Positions 7,773 through 16,279 of a stretch of 40,006 nucleotides of DNA are shown one piece after another. The stretch's first letter is position 1, and every line of letters begins with the position of its first letter. Made by a program: the position numbers and the translations under genes. The notes beneath the pieces are model-generated. The model did no database searches and was not told the origin of the DNA. It was given only the letters and a program-made list of their open reading frames with translations. The stretch comes from JBBSEZ01 sp038239195 (GTDB lineage: Bacteria; Planctomycetota; Planctomycetia; Gemmatales; Gemmataceae): the NCBI GenBank assembly GCA_038239195.1, contig JBBSEZ010000027.1, positions 1 through 40,006 of the forward strand, in the 5' to 3' direction.

Positions 7773-8249
7773 TCATCGCGCCCGCGACATCGTGCCGTTG
7801 CTCGGCGGGGCCGGCGTGGCCGGGGCCAGGGCGCCGTTCCCGTTGGCCGGCGGCATCGTGCCGGGGGCAATGGGCGGCGGCAGCGTTTGCGGCGGGTAGG
7901 GGATCGTCCCGCCCGGCGCCATCGTGCCCGGCACCATCATGCCCGGGGCCATCGTGCCCGGCACCATCATGCCCGGGGCCATCGTGCCCGGCGCCATCAT
8001 GCCCGAGGGGGGAGTGAAGGGAGTGCCGGGGTCGATCAGGTGCGGGCCCACGGAGCCGGTGCCCAGGACGCAGCAGTCGCCCCCATAGCCCGGCCCGGCG
8101 ACCTCGTAGGAGGTCGTCTGGGGCCGAGGCCGGAACAGGCTACAGCGGTCGAACAGGCCCCCGCTGCTCCCGCCACAGGAGGAGCAGCCGGACAACAACC
8201 CCAGGCCAGCCGCCGCGGCCCAGCAGGTCGCCAAACGTACCCGATTCAT
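7773..8249 (-). CDS. Lipoprotein with Met/Pro/Gly decapeptide repeats
   Basis: 158 residues, starting MNRVRLATCWAAAAGLGLLSGCSSCGG: a lipoprotein signal with lipobox LLSGC, so the protein is expected to be lipid-anchored and exported. The rest is low complexity, with Cys-containing segments (CSSCGG, CCVLGTG) and about three tandem copies of a ten-residue unit (MAPGMMVPGT) followed by a Pro/Ala-rich tail. Nothing enzymatic is visible. The start is chosen for the signal peptide and for AGGGGAA just upstream; the longer frame back to 8396 lacks coding character. Function unknown; a cell-envelope structural or adhesive role is possible but unproven. Confidence 0.65.
   Translation of the reverse strand: MNRVRLATCWAAAAGLGLLSGCSSCGGSSGGLFDRCSLFRPRPQTTSYEVAGPGYGGDCCVLGTGSVGPHLIDPGTPFTPPSGMMAPGTMAPGMMVPGTMAPGMMVPGTMAPGGTIPYPPQTLPPPIAPGTMPPANGNGALAPATPAPPSNGTMSRAR
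7921..8006 (-). repeat. 30-bp tandem repeat in the lipoprotein gene
   Basis: Two identical 30-bp units (7921-7950, 7951-7980) and a third, partial unit with one mismatch (7981-8006). They encode the decapeptide repeat and keep the frame, so copy number could vary by slippage without breaking the gene. Confidence 0.9.
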
Positions 8250-8410
8250 AGCGGTTCCCCTGTCGTAGACCAACCCGAACGGGAGCGGAAGACGGGAGCG
8301 GGCAGACCGCGAGCGCACGGCCCGGGCTCGCCTCCGAGGGGGTGAGCGCCGATCTGCCTGCGTCGTAATCATGCGCCACCCGCCCAGACTGGGCAAACGA
8401 CGGGATCAAC

Positions 8411-8446
8411 AAAAAAGAGGCCCCCGGGCAAATGCCCGGGGGCCTG
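8411..8446 (-). terminator. Rho-independent terminator of the caspase-like/S41 gene
   Basis: On the minus strand a 12-bp GC-rich stem (arms 8433-8444 and 8419-8430, GGCCCCCGGGCA and complement, very short loop) is followed by a T-rich tract (CTCTTTTTTG read on minus). It lies about 50 bases after the stop of the minus-strand gene at 8494 and is a textbook intrinsic terminator. Confidence 0.92.
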
Positions 8447-8493
8447 CGAAGTATTCTCGGCGTTGCCGCTCCGGCCAGCATAACCGGCCCGGT

Positions 8494-11118
8494 TCAGTTG
8501 CCCGGGGCCCGCGGGGCGGGGAGGCGCGACGCCATCTTGATCTGCCCGCGCAGATACTCGAGGGCGGCGTCGAGCTGCTTGTCCTTGAAGTCGTTCTTGG
8601 CCTTGCCTCGTCGATCGACGCGCTCGATGATCTCGGCGTTGCGCTGGTGCTCGGCGAGGTCCTCGCGCTCCTTGGTGTTGAGCTTGACGACCTTGTCGGG
8701 CATCACGCCCCACTCGTCCTCGTCGCGGCCCGCGGTGCTCAACTTGTTGAGGTTCTTGCCGCTGGGCCGCCAGAACGTCGCGGTGGTCAACTTGATCTCG
8801 CCCTCCTCGAACTCCTTGATGTTCTGCACGCTGCCCTTGCCGTAACTGCGCTCGCCGATGATCAGGGCCCGCTTGTGGTCCTGGAGCGCCGCGGAGACGA
8901 TCTCGCTGCCCGAGGCGCTGTAGCCGTTCACCAGGCACACCATCGGGAAGTCGAGCAAGCTCCCGGCGCGGCGGCCCCGGTACTTCAGCTCCCGCCCGAC
9001 GCGTGGCCGAACGCTCACGATCAGCCCGTCGTCGATGAATAGGTCGGTGATCTTGATGGCGCTGTCGAGGAGCCCGCCCGGGTTGAAGCGCAGGTCGAGG
9101 ACGAAGCCCTTGACGCCCTGGTTGGTCATCTGATCCATGACGCGCTGGATGTCGCGGTAACTGTTGCGCGCGAAGCTGGTCAGGCGCAGGTAGCCGATCT
9201 TGTTGACCGGATCGATCATGTAGTCCCACTCGTCGCTCGCCTTGCGGCGGACGCCCATGACCGACTCGACCTCGATGCGGCCGCGCGTGATCTCGACGTC
9301 GAAGGGCAAGGCGACGCCCTCGCGCTTGATGGTCAGCTTCACCCGGGTGTCTTCCTGGCCGAGGATCAGCTTGACCGCCTTGGAGAGCGGCAGGCCCTTG
9401 GTCGGGACGACCTCGGTGGGCGTGAGGTTCTTGCCGGCGCTATCGACCTCGCGGATGATGGTGGTGATGAGGTCGCCGGCCTGGATCTTGGCCTTGTAGG
9501 CCGGGCTGCCCTTGATCGGCGTGACGACGAGCAACTGGTCGGTGACGGCGTCCTTGCGGATCTGGATGCCGATGCCCGTGAAGTTGCCGTCGATCTCCTG
9601 CTGCCACTTCTTCTTGGTCGGCGGGTCGATGTAGGTCGTGTAGGGGTCGAGCTTGTGCAGCATGCGCTGGAGCGTGATGTTGAGGTCCTTCTGCTCCTCG
9701 AGGTCCTCGCGCTTGCCGAGGTTCTGTCGCGCCTCGGTCATCAATTGCTGCAAGGCGAAGGTGCCCAGCGTCTTGGCGTTCTTGAGCTTGGCCTCGACCG
9801 CGGCGGGGATCGGCTCCTCGACGTGGCGGTAGAGCCCGCGGATGGCCCACGCGACCATTTCGCCCTGATTCACTTCCTTGATGTAGTCGTCCTTGATGAC
9901 CTCTGTCGCCTCGAGCACCTTCTTGGCGAAGGCCAGCGCGTCGCCGCGCTTCATCTTCATGCTGTCGTGGATGCTCTCGCGCTTCGACTCCAGCCCTTCC
10001 AGGTTGATCGCCTTATCGACGAACTGCTGGTAGGCCTTGCGCAGCGCCTGCCGCTTCTCCAGCCGCGGCATGCGCTCGAGCAGGCCACGCGCCTCCTCTT
10101 CGAGCTTGCCGGGGATCTTCTTGTCCTTCGCGAGCTCGTCGAGCTTCTTGAGCCGGGCGTCGCGCTTGGGCATGGCCTCGGGGTTGGCGGTGAGGACGAA
10201 GTGTCCGGCCCGCCCGCCGAGGATGAAGTGCTGCTGCTGCTTCTCCTTGTCGGTGGTGCCGAAGCGGCGCGCCAGGGCGGGGACTTCCTTGTCGAGGTAG
10301 GTGGTGAGCTCATCGACGGTAACGAGGCCGTCCGGCTCGTAGCCTTCCTTGTCGGCGGCGCCCTTGAGGCCATCGACGATCGCCTTGGTGAACAGGCCGT
10401 TCTTGGCGAGGTCGAGCGAGGGGCTCAGGCCGTTGGTGGCGAGGTAAACCAGTCGGCCCTGCTTGGCGGCGTGGTCCTCGGTGCCATCGTCGCCGAGAAA
10501 CTCCTTGTAGGGCGACTTGCCGAGGGTGGCGTCGGCGACGGCACGCGCCCCGCCAGGGGCGACGAAGCCGGTGAAGTCCACGTCGAGGAAGACGCAGACG
10601 CGCTGGCTCTTGAGGCCCTTGAGCGCGTCGTCGATCTCCTTGGGCTCGATGGCGTCCTTGTCGCGGCCCTTGTAGGTGGAGTCGGCGGCGAAGTAGCAGC
10701 GCCGGTCGCCGGACTCGCCGAGGGGCCCGCCCTGACCGATGAAGGCGATGATGACGAGGTCGCTGGTCTTGGCCTCCTTGGCGACCCACTTCAGCGACTC
10801 GAGGACCTTGGCGCGGGTGGCCTTCTCGGCTCCGAGTTTGGCGTCGGGCGTGCCGAGTAGGAGGCGGACGTTCTTGGGGTCGGCGGCGAAGTGGTTGTTG
10901 TCGGTGAAGAGCGCATAGAGCGCCTTGGCGTCGGCCTCGGCATGCTTGCGGGGCTTGATCTGCTTGTCGGCATAGTCGCCGATGCCGATCAGCACCACGA
11001 GCGGGTTGGAAGTCCGGACGGGCCGGGGCAGCTTGGGTGCATCGGCCAGTACGGGAAGCAACAGCACCAGCGAGGTCAGCGCCCCGCCGAGGCAACGAAT
11101 AGACAGTGCCTTGGTCAT
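8494..11118 (-). CDS. Inactivated caspase-like domain fused to S41 C-terminal processing protease
   Basis: 874 residues with an N-terminal signal sequence (MTKALSIRCLGGALTSLVLLLPVLA). Residues about 38-310 have a caspase-like (C14) fold: LVVLIGIGDYADKQI, LVIIAFIGQGGPLGE and RVCVFLDVDFTGF are the usual strands. The His of the family motif is replaced by Gln129 and the catalytic Cys position holds Asp181, so this domain should be catalytically dead. After a helical linker comes a tail-specific protease module: FTGIGIQIRK, a PDZ domain (GSPAYKAKIQAGDLI), then the S41 catalytic core with Ser736 (NGYSASGSEI), Lys761 and Gln765 (ERSYGKGSVQ), the spacing of CtpB-type enzymes. The active module should therefore be the periplasmic/exported S41 protease. 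The start at 11118 is chosen for the signal peptide and AAGGA upstream; the frame extends to 11289 without coding character. A strong terminator follows. Confidence 0.85.
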   Translation of the reverse strand: MTKALSIRCLGGALTSLVLLLPVLADAPKLPRPVRTSNPLVVLIGIGDYADKQIKPRKHAEADAKALYALFTDNNHFAADPKNVRLLLGTPDAKLGAEKATRAKVLESLKWVAKEAKTSDLVIIAFIGQGGPLGESGDRRCYFAADSTYKGRDKDAIEPKEIDDALKGLKSQRVCVFLDVDFTGFVAPGGARAVADATLGKSPYKEFLGDDGTEDHAAKQGRLVYLATNGLSPSLDLAKNGLFTKAIVDGLKGAADKEGYEPDGLVTVDELTTYLDKEVPALARRFGTTDKEKQQQHFILGGRAGHFVLTANPEAMPKRDARLKKLDELAKDKKIPGKLEEEARGLLERMPRLEKRQALRKAYQQFVDKAINLEGLESKRESIHDSMKMKRGDALAFAKKVLEATEVIKDDYIKEVNQGEMVAWAIRGLYRHVEEPIPAAVEAKLKNAKTLGTFALQQLMTEARQNLGKREDLEEQKDLNITLQRMLHKLDPYTTYIDPPTKKKWQQEIDGNFTGIGIQIRKDAVTDQLLVVTPIKGSPAYKAKIQAGDLITTIIREVDSAGKNLTPTEVVPTKGLPLSKAVKLILGQEDTRVKLTIKREGVALPFDVEITRGRIEVESVMGVRRKASDEWDYMIDPVNKIGYLRLTSFARNSYRDIQRVMDQMTNQGVKGFVLDLRFNPGGLLDSAIKITDLFIDDGLIVSVRPRVGRELKYRGRRAGSLLDFPMVCLVNGYSASGSEIVSAALQDHKRALIIGERSYGKGSVQNIKEFEEGEIKLTTATFWRPSGKNLNKLSTAGRDEDEWGVMPDKVVKLNTKEREDLAEHQRNAEIIERVDRRGKAKNDFKDKQLDAALEYLRGQIKMASRLPAPRAPGN

Positions 11119-11336
11119 GGAGAAAGGTCCTTTCGACAATCTGCGCGGAGCTCGGGGCGCAGCGGCCTCGAGGTGCTCTCCGGCGTGCGGCTCACGAAGA
11201 CTCACCTTGCCGGCTGTTCCGCGGCGGGCGGGGAGGGCCAAAGCTGGACTTCCTGTCCGAGCACGCGGGACGGTAGTTCCTGTTGTCATTGTTGTCCTGA
11301 AGGGGCCCCCAGGTCAACCCATTTCAGCGCCGGCCG

Positions 11337-12647
11337 TTACTCGATGCAGTAAAGGAACTTCGCGCCGCGCAGGAACAACTGCTTGCCCACCACGGCGGGC
11401 GAGGCGTCGATCTCGTCGTTCAGCCTGTTGATGGCCAGCACCTTCACCCGGTCGCCCTGTTCGAGCACGACCGTCGTCCCTTCGCGGTCCACGAGGTAGA
11501 GCCGGCCCCCCGCGGCGACCGGTGAGGCGTAGAGGGTCTTCAAGGCCGGGAGGCGCTGCTGGGCGAAGATGGCCTTCCCGGTGCGCGCGTCGAGGCAGGT
11601 GAGGATGCCGAAAGTGGTGCTGGTGAAGTAGAGCCGATCGCCGACGAGCACGGGCGACGGCACGTAGGGCGTGCCCTTCTCGTAGCGCCAGGACACCTTG
11701 TCTTTGCTGTCGGTGACGTCGCCGGTGGCGTCGAACTTGATCGCCGCCGCGAACGCGCCCTTGTAGCCACTCATGCATATCGCCACGTCGCCGTAGGCCA
11801 CGGCGCTGGGGATGCAGTTCACGGTCTGCCCGCCGCACTCCCAGAGCTCCTTGCCCGTCGCCAGGTCGTAGGAGCGCACCTTGTTGGTGGCGCAGACGAC
11901 GATCTGCGTCTTGCCCTTGTGCTCCACGACGAGCGGGGTGTTCCAGCTGCTCACCTCGTCGCGCTCTTTCTGCCATTTCGTGGTGCCCTTCGCGGCGTCG
12001 AGGGCAAGGATGAACGACTGGCCCTCGTGGTCGCAGTTGAGGACGAGCGTGTTGCCGTGGACGACAGGCGTGGACGCCTCGCCCCAGCCGAGGCGGGTGT
12101 GGAAGCGGCCGAAGTCGCGCTGCCAGAGCAACTTGCCGGCCAGGTCGTAGCAGTACAGGCCGAACGAGCCGAACGAAACGTAGAGGCGCTTGCCGTCGGT
12201 CGTGGGCGAGCCGGCGGCGTAGTTGTGGGTGGAGTGGTGCCCCTCGTGGGGCACGCGCTCGGCGGCGACGCGGCGCCAGCGCTCCTTGCCGGTGGCGCGG
12301 TCGAAGGCGAGGACAACGAACTGGTGGTAGGTGGTGGGCGGTCTGGTCTTGGTCTTGAAGCGCTTGTCGGGCGTCGGAACGTCCTTCGGGTCGGCCTGGC
12401 GGCCGGTGTCGATGGCCGTCAGCACGAAGACCTGATCGCCCCAGACGATGGGCGTGGAGGAGCCGTGGCCAGGGAGAGGGGCCTTCCACTTGACGTTGGT
12501 CTTCTCGTCCCACTTCGTCGGCGGGTTGCCACCCGGCGCGAAGCCGTTGGCCAGGGGGCCGCGCCAGTGGGGCCAGTTGTCCGGGGCGGCGGCGAAGGCG
12601 GGGACCGCGAGGGCCGTCAGGAGGAGGGCGCAGAGGCGCTGGCGCAT
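11337..12647 (-). CDS. Secreted PQQ-like beta-propeller protein (BamB-like repeats)
   Basis: 436 residues with a cleavable signal (MRQRLCALLLTALAVPAFA) followed at once by the planctomycete-typical PDNWPHWRGPLANG. The remainder is about seven propeller blades of the PQQ-binding-like type: repeated units such as LAFDRATGKERWRR, CYDLAGKLLWQRD, SYDLATGKELWECG and CLDARTGKAIFAQ. Such proteins may be scaffold or quinoprotein-derived domains; without the calcium/PQQ ligands being checked a dehydrogenase role cannot be claimed. AAGGA precedes the ATG. It lies on the same strand as the caspase-like/S41 gene, 218 bases away; that gap shows no strong signal. Confidence 0.85.
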   Translation of the reverse strand: MRQRLCALLLTALAVPAFAAAPDNWPHWRGPLANGFAPGGNPPTKWDEKTNVKWKAPLPGHGSSTPIVWGDQVFVLTAIDTGRQADPKDVPTPDKRFKTKTRPPTTYHQFVVLAFDRATGKERWRRVAAERVPHEGHHSTHNYAAGSPTTDGKRLYVSFGSFGLYCYDLAGKLLWQRDFGRFHTRLGWGEASTPVVHGNTLVLNCDHEGQSFILALDAAKGTTKWQKERDEVSSWNTPLVVEHKGKTQIVVCATNKVRSYDLATGKELWECGGQTVNCIPSAVAYGDVAICMSGYKGAFAAAIKFDATGDVTDSKDKVSWRYEKGTPYVPSPVLVGDRLYFTSTTFGILTCLDARTGKAIFAQQRLPALKTLYASPVAAGGRLYLVDREGTTVVLEQGDRVKVLAINRLNDEIDASPAVVGKQLFLRGAKFLYCIE

Positions 12648-12672
12648 GGGGTGGTTCCTTGGTGGGGGCTTT

Positions 12673-12738
12673 GGCGAGCGGAGGCGGAAGCCCCCTGTTG
12701 GGGCGCGTTCAACAGAGGGCTAACGCCCCCCGCTCGCC
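12673..12738. repeat. Nested palindromic hairpin between two minus-strand genes
   Basis: GGCGAGCGG (12673-12681) pairs with 12730-12738; inside it GGCG pairs with CGCC, and AGCCCCCTGTTG (12689-12700) pairs with 12710-12721 with one mismatch. The whole 66 bases fold into one long imperfect hairpin just beyond the stop of the desaturase/WD40 gene. It may serve as a terminator, but its structure looks like a dispersed intergenic palindrome. Confidence 0.65.
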
Positions 12739-12740
12739 CG

Positions 12741-14588
12741 TCAATCTCGCCGCGTGAGGTCGATCTTCTCGCGGGAAGCGCCCGTCCGCGCATCCCACAT
12801 CTTCATCGTACCATCCCGGCTCCCCGAGACGATACGGTTGCCATCGGCGCTGACCGCCACGCTGGTGACGTCGTCCTCGTGCCCGGCGAGTGTGAACTGT
12901 TGCTGTCCGGTCTGGGCGTCCCAGACGCGCACGGTCTTGTCGCTGCCCCCCGAGACGACAGACTTGCCAGCGGGGCCGATCGCCACGCTGTAGACAGGGC
13001 CCGCGTGGCCCTTGAGAGCGAGCTTTTGTTGCCCCGTCTCCCCGTCCCAGACGCGCACCGTCTGGTCGAAGCTCCCCGTGGCGAGCAGGGCGCCGCCGGG
13101 GCCGATCGCCACACTGTAGACGAGGTCGGTGTGGCCCTCGAGCGTCCGCACCAGTTTGCCCGTGTGGCCGTCCCAGACCTTCGCCATCCGCCCGCTCGCC
13201 GTGACGATGCGCCAGCCGTCGGCGCTGATGGCCACGCTGGGGATGGCGCCCGTGTCTTGTGGAAGGACGAGCTTTTCCTGCCCATCGGGGCCCCATACCC
13301 TGGCCGTGCCGTCCGCACTCGCCGAGACGATCCGCAAGCCATTGGCGCTGATGGCCACCGCGAGGACGGCGCTGGAGTGGCCCGTGAAGGTGCGGACCTC
13401 GTGTTTCTGGGCGTCCCACACCTTCACCGTCTTGTCGTAGCTCCCGCTGACGACGAGGTTGCCGTCGGCGCTGATCGCCACGCTGCGGATCGGGCGCGCG
13501 TGCCCGGTGAGGGTCAACTTCTCCTGGCCGGTTTGCGAGTCCGAGACGCGCGCCGTGCCATCCTCGCTCGCGGAGACGATTCGGCTGCCGTTGGCGCCAA
13601 TGGCCACGCTCAGGATCGGGCTCGCCTGCCCGGGAAGGGCCTGGAACGACTGGAACGCAGCCCGTTCCGCTTCTCGGGCCCGTTGGGCGTTGCTCTCCGC
13701 CAGCTCCGCCAGCTCGGCGGTCTGGTACATCGTCCCGCCCACCAGGCCCACGCCCGCCACGAGGGCCGCCCCGATCAGGCCGGCGAGGAGGGGCCGGCGC
13801 TTCCTCCCGAACGGGTGGGTGAACTGCCCCCAGAAGTCGTGGGGGAAGTCGGGCTCGCCGCTGCCGAACTCCACCGGTAGCTTGCCGGGCGGCATGTAGA
13901 AGGTGCCGAACACCAGGTCGAGGAGGGGGAAGGTGGAGGCGAAGTTCTTGTCGAGCCCCTCCTTCTCGGTGGAGTGGTGCCAGCGGTGAAACACGGGGCT
14001 GGCGAAGACGTAGCGCAGGGGCCCGAACGTCCAGTTGAGATTGGCGTGAACCAGGGCGGAGTAGACGATGTTGAACGGCGCCAGGGCGACGAGGGCCTCC
14101 GGCGAGAAGCCGAGGAGCAGGACGACGACCTCCGCGAGGGCGAACGTGAGAAGGTTGTTGACGGGGTGGAAGCGCGCGGCGGACGTCCAGTCCAGTTCCT
14201 CGGGCGAATGGTGAATGGCGTGATACTTCCACCCCCGGCGGGTGTGAAAGAGGCGATGGGCCCCGTATTGCAGAACGTCCGTGAGGAACAGGCACGCCAG
14301 GCACTGCTGCCAGAGGGGCCAACCCTTGACCGGCAGGAACTCAGGGGGCTTGCCGCCGAAGAGCAGGATCACGCCCGCGATGAGGATCAGAGTGCGGCAG
14401 ACGCGGACGAAGAGCGGGACGACGAACCAGTAAAGGAAGTCGGAGCCGGCGGTGCGGAGGTGCTTCCACCAGAACATGCCGGGGTTGCAGGGCATCAGGC
14501 GGGCCAGGGCGCCGAAAGCAACGGCGAGCCCTGCCATCCAGCCCAGGGTCTTCAGCCAGTCTTCCCCGATCGCGACCATCCAGTCCAT
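12741..14588 (-). CDS. Sterol desaturase / fatty acid hydroxylase domain fused to a seven-bladed WD40 propeller
   Basis: 615 residues from the ATG at 14588. The N-terminal 260 residues are a membrane di-iron hydroxylase of the sterol desaturase/fatty acid hydroxylase superfamily: hydrophobic segments around residues 12-30, 52-78 and 92-108, and the His-box set H111xxxH115, H123xxHH127, H141, H181 and H201xxHH205. A further membrane helix (LLAGLIGAALVAGVGLVGG, about 267-285) and a short charged coil (AREAERAAFQSF) lead to seven WD40 repeats (about 325-615), each with SVAIS/SVAIG and V.VWDA patterns, enough for one complete propeller. The enzyme part would oxidise a lipid with O2 in the membrane; the propeller lies on the other segment after the last helix and probably binds partners. 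The helix-coil-propeller half closely resembles that of the WD40 kinases nearby. The frame upstream of 14588 is antisense to the next gene. Confidence 0.85.
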   Translation of the reverse strand: MDWMVAIGEDWLKTLGWMAGLAVAFGALARLMPCNPGMFWWKHLRTAGSDFLYWFVVPLFVRVCRTLILIAGVILLFGGKPPEFLPVKGWPLWQQCLACLFLTDVLQYGAHRLFHTRRGWKYHAIHHSPEELDWTSAARFHPVNNLLTFALAEVVVLLLGFSPEALVALAPFNIVYSALVHANLNWTFGPLRYVFASPVFHRWHHSTEKEGLDKNFASTFPLLDLVFGTFYMPPGKLPVEFGSGEPDFPHDFWGQFTHPFGRKRRPLLAGLIGAALVAGVGLVGGTMYQTAELAELAESNAQRAREAERAAFQSFQALPGQASPILSVAIGANGSRIVSASEDGTARVSDSQTGQEKLTLTGHARPIRSVAISADGNLVVSGSYDKTVKVWDAQKHEVRTFTGHSSAVLAVAISANGLRIVSASADGTARVWGPDGQEKLVLPQDTGAIPSVAISADGWRIVTASGRMAKVWDGHTGKLVRTLEGHTDLVYSVAIGPGGALLATGSFDQTVRVWDGETGQQKLALKGHAGPVYSVAIGPAGKSVVSGGSDKTVRVWDAQTGQQQFTLAGHEDDVTSVAVSADGNRIVSGSRDGTMKMWDARTGASREKIDLTRRD

Positions 14589-14837
14589 GCGGGCAGGCCC
14601 CCTGCAAGGGTCGAGGAGTGGGTCAGGGGCCGGACGAGGAAGGCAGGCGCGCCAACGAGGGCCCCAGCGTGGCCCGAGCTTGTAGCAAACGCTCGCCGGG
14701 CGGGGAAGGTCAACCGGCGCGCCGCGCGAGGGATGAGCCTGAACGGATGCGCCCCTTTGGAGTGTTGTTTCGGACCGCCCGGGGAGGGTAGAATGCGCGG
14801 AGGGCGAGGTGCCAGGACCACGACGGAAGGCCAAGCC

Positions 14838-15596
14838 ATGCCGATTCACGACTGGGCTCGCGTCGATGCCAACCTGTTCCATCACTTCCACCAGGCGTGG
14901 ACAATCGCCATCTGCAACGCTCTCAATGCGGGGGCCCTGCCGAAAGGCTACTCCGCCCTGGTCGAGCAGCACGCCGCGGGGGTCGTGCCGGACGTTCTCG
15001 CGCTGCAACGGTGGGAGAGGCCCAACCGCCCAGCCGAGCCGGCGGGCGGAAACGTCGTGACCGCCACCCCGCCGAAGACTCGACACGTCATCCGCGCGCA
15101 GGACGAAGTCTTTGCCAACCGCGGCAACCGCATCGCCATCCGCCACCCCCTCGGCCGCGTGGTCTGCGCGATCGAGATCGTCTCGCCCGGCAACAAGAGC
15201 AGCCGCTCGGCCTTGCGGTCGTTCGTGGAGAAAACCGTCGATTTCCTGAAGCACGGCGTTCACCTTCTGGTCCTCGACCTGTTCCCCCCGTCGGCCCGCG
15301 ACCCGCAAGGGATCCACAAGGCCATTTGGGATGAGATCGAGGACAAGCCGTTCGAGTTGGCGCCGGACAAGCCGCTCACGTTGGCCGCCTACGTCGCCGT
15401 CGTCCCGACAGTGGCGTACGTCGAGCCGGTTGGCGTTGGGGGCGTGTTGCCGGACATGCCGGCGTATCTGGGACCGGATAGCTACGTTCCAGTCCCCCTC
15501 GAGACCACCTACCAGGCGACCTGGGCCAGTTGTCCCGAAGACATGCGCGAGGCGGTCGAGGGCGGCGAGCCCTTGTCCGACGAGCCGGTGAAGTGA
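14838..15596 (+). CDS. DUF4058 family protein
   Basis: 252 residues beginning MPIHDWARVDANLFHHFHQAW, characteristic of DUF4058 proteins, which are abundant in planctomycetes and cyanobacteria and have no known function. Family-like segments include AIEIVSPGNKSSRSALRSF in the centre and the Pro/Tyr-rich end. The central IEIVSPGNK resembles nuclease-like cores of the PD-(D/E)XK type, but this is only a structural guess. The start is decided by GGAAGG at 14825-14830. It is divergent from the desaturase/WD40 gene across 249 bases that should hold both promoters, though I see no convincing boxes. A 98-base gap separates it from the sigma factor. Confidence 0.85.
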   Translation: MPIHDWARVDANLFHHFHQAWTIAICNALNAGALPKGYSALVEQHAAGVVPDVLALQRWERPNRPAEPAGGNVVTATPPKTRHVIRAQDEVFANRGNRIAIRHPLGRVVCAIEIVSPGNKSSRSALRSFVEKTVDFLKHGVHLLVLDLFPPSARDPQGIHKAIWDEIEDKPFELAPDKPLTLAAYVAVVPTVAYVEPVGVGGVLPDMPAYLGPDSYVPVPLETTYQATWASCPEDMREAVEGGEPLSDEPVK

Positions 15597-15694
15597 GCTT
15601 CAGAGGCCGGAAAGCCTGTGCCGACTGGTGGCTGGCTTCTGCGCCGCTTAAAATGAATCGGCTTCTCCCTCTTCTCACCCAACGAGGCGCCGCC

Positions 15695-16279
15695 ATGTCC
15701 GAGGAGAGCTTCCGCGACCTGATCGGCCGGGTGCGCCGCGGCGACGAGCAGGCGGCCTCCGAGCTGGTGCGGCGCTACGAGCCGGCCATCCGCCGCGCCG
15801 TGCGCTTTCGCCTCACCGACCCCGCCCTGCGGCGCACCTGCGACTCGATGGACGTCTGCCAGTCGGTCCTCCTCAGCTTCTTCGTGCGCGCCGCCTCCGG
15901 CCAGTACGAGCTCGACACGCCCGAACAGCTCCTCAAGCTGCTGACCGCGATGGCCCGCAACAAGCTGCTCAACACGGCCCGCCATCAGCACGCCGCCTGC
16001 CGCGACCAGCGGCTCGTCGATAACTCGCTCGAGGCCAACCAGATCGTCACCGACGCCCCCGGGCCCTCGCGGCAGGTCGAGGCCCGCGACCTCCTCGAAG
16101 AAGTGCATCGGCGCCTGGCCCCCGACGAGCGCATGTTGGTCGAGCTGCGCAACCAGGGCCACGACTGGGCCGCCATCGCGGCGCAGGTCGGCGGGAACGT
16201 CGTCACCCTGCGCCAGAGGCTGCACCGCGCGCTGGCGCGCGTCTCCGCCGAGCTCGGGCTGGAGGACGGCGATGCCTGA
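15695..16279 (+). CDS. ECF-type RNA polymerase sigma factor
   Basis: 194 residues with sigma-2 (RRYEPAIRRAVRFRLTD then DSMDVCQSVLLSFFVRA) and sigma-4 (LAPDERMLVELRNQGHDW.AIAAQVGGNVVTLRQRLHRA) regions of extracytoplasmic-function sigma factors, joined by the planctomycete-type linker ACRDQRLVD...APGPSRQVEARDLL. It should direct RNA polymerase to a small regulon. No anti-sigma factor is adjacent; instead the gene overlaps the start of a WD40 kinase by eight bases (ATGCCTGA), so the kinase is the likely controller or a co-regulated partner. The ATG at 15695 is used because conserved sequence begins there; upstream sequence in frame is antisense-like. Confidence 0.9.
   Translation: MSEESFRDLIGRVRRGDEQAASELVRRYEPAIRRAVRFRLTDPALRRTCDSMDVCQSVLLSFFVRAASGQYELDTPEQLLKLLTAMARNKLLNTARHQHAACRDQRLVDNSLEANQIVTDAPGPSRQVEARDLLEEVHRRLAPDERMLVELRNQGHDWAAIAAQVGGNVVTLRQRLHRALARVSAELGLEDGDA

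Noticed and set aside
7887..8017. Short repeats with regular spacing, CRISPR-like at first sight
   Set aside because: The unit is 30 bp without spacers and keeps the lipoprotein frame; it is a coding tandem repeat.
11919..13880. A 653-codon plus-strand frame antisense to the PQQ and WD40 genes
   Set aside because: Repetitive composition mirrors the WD40 repeats of the real gene; no ribosome-binding site or motif.
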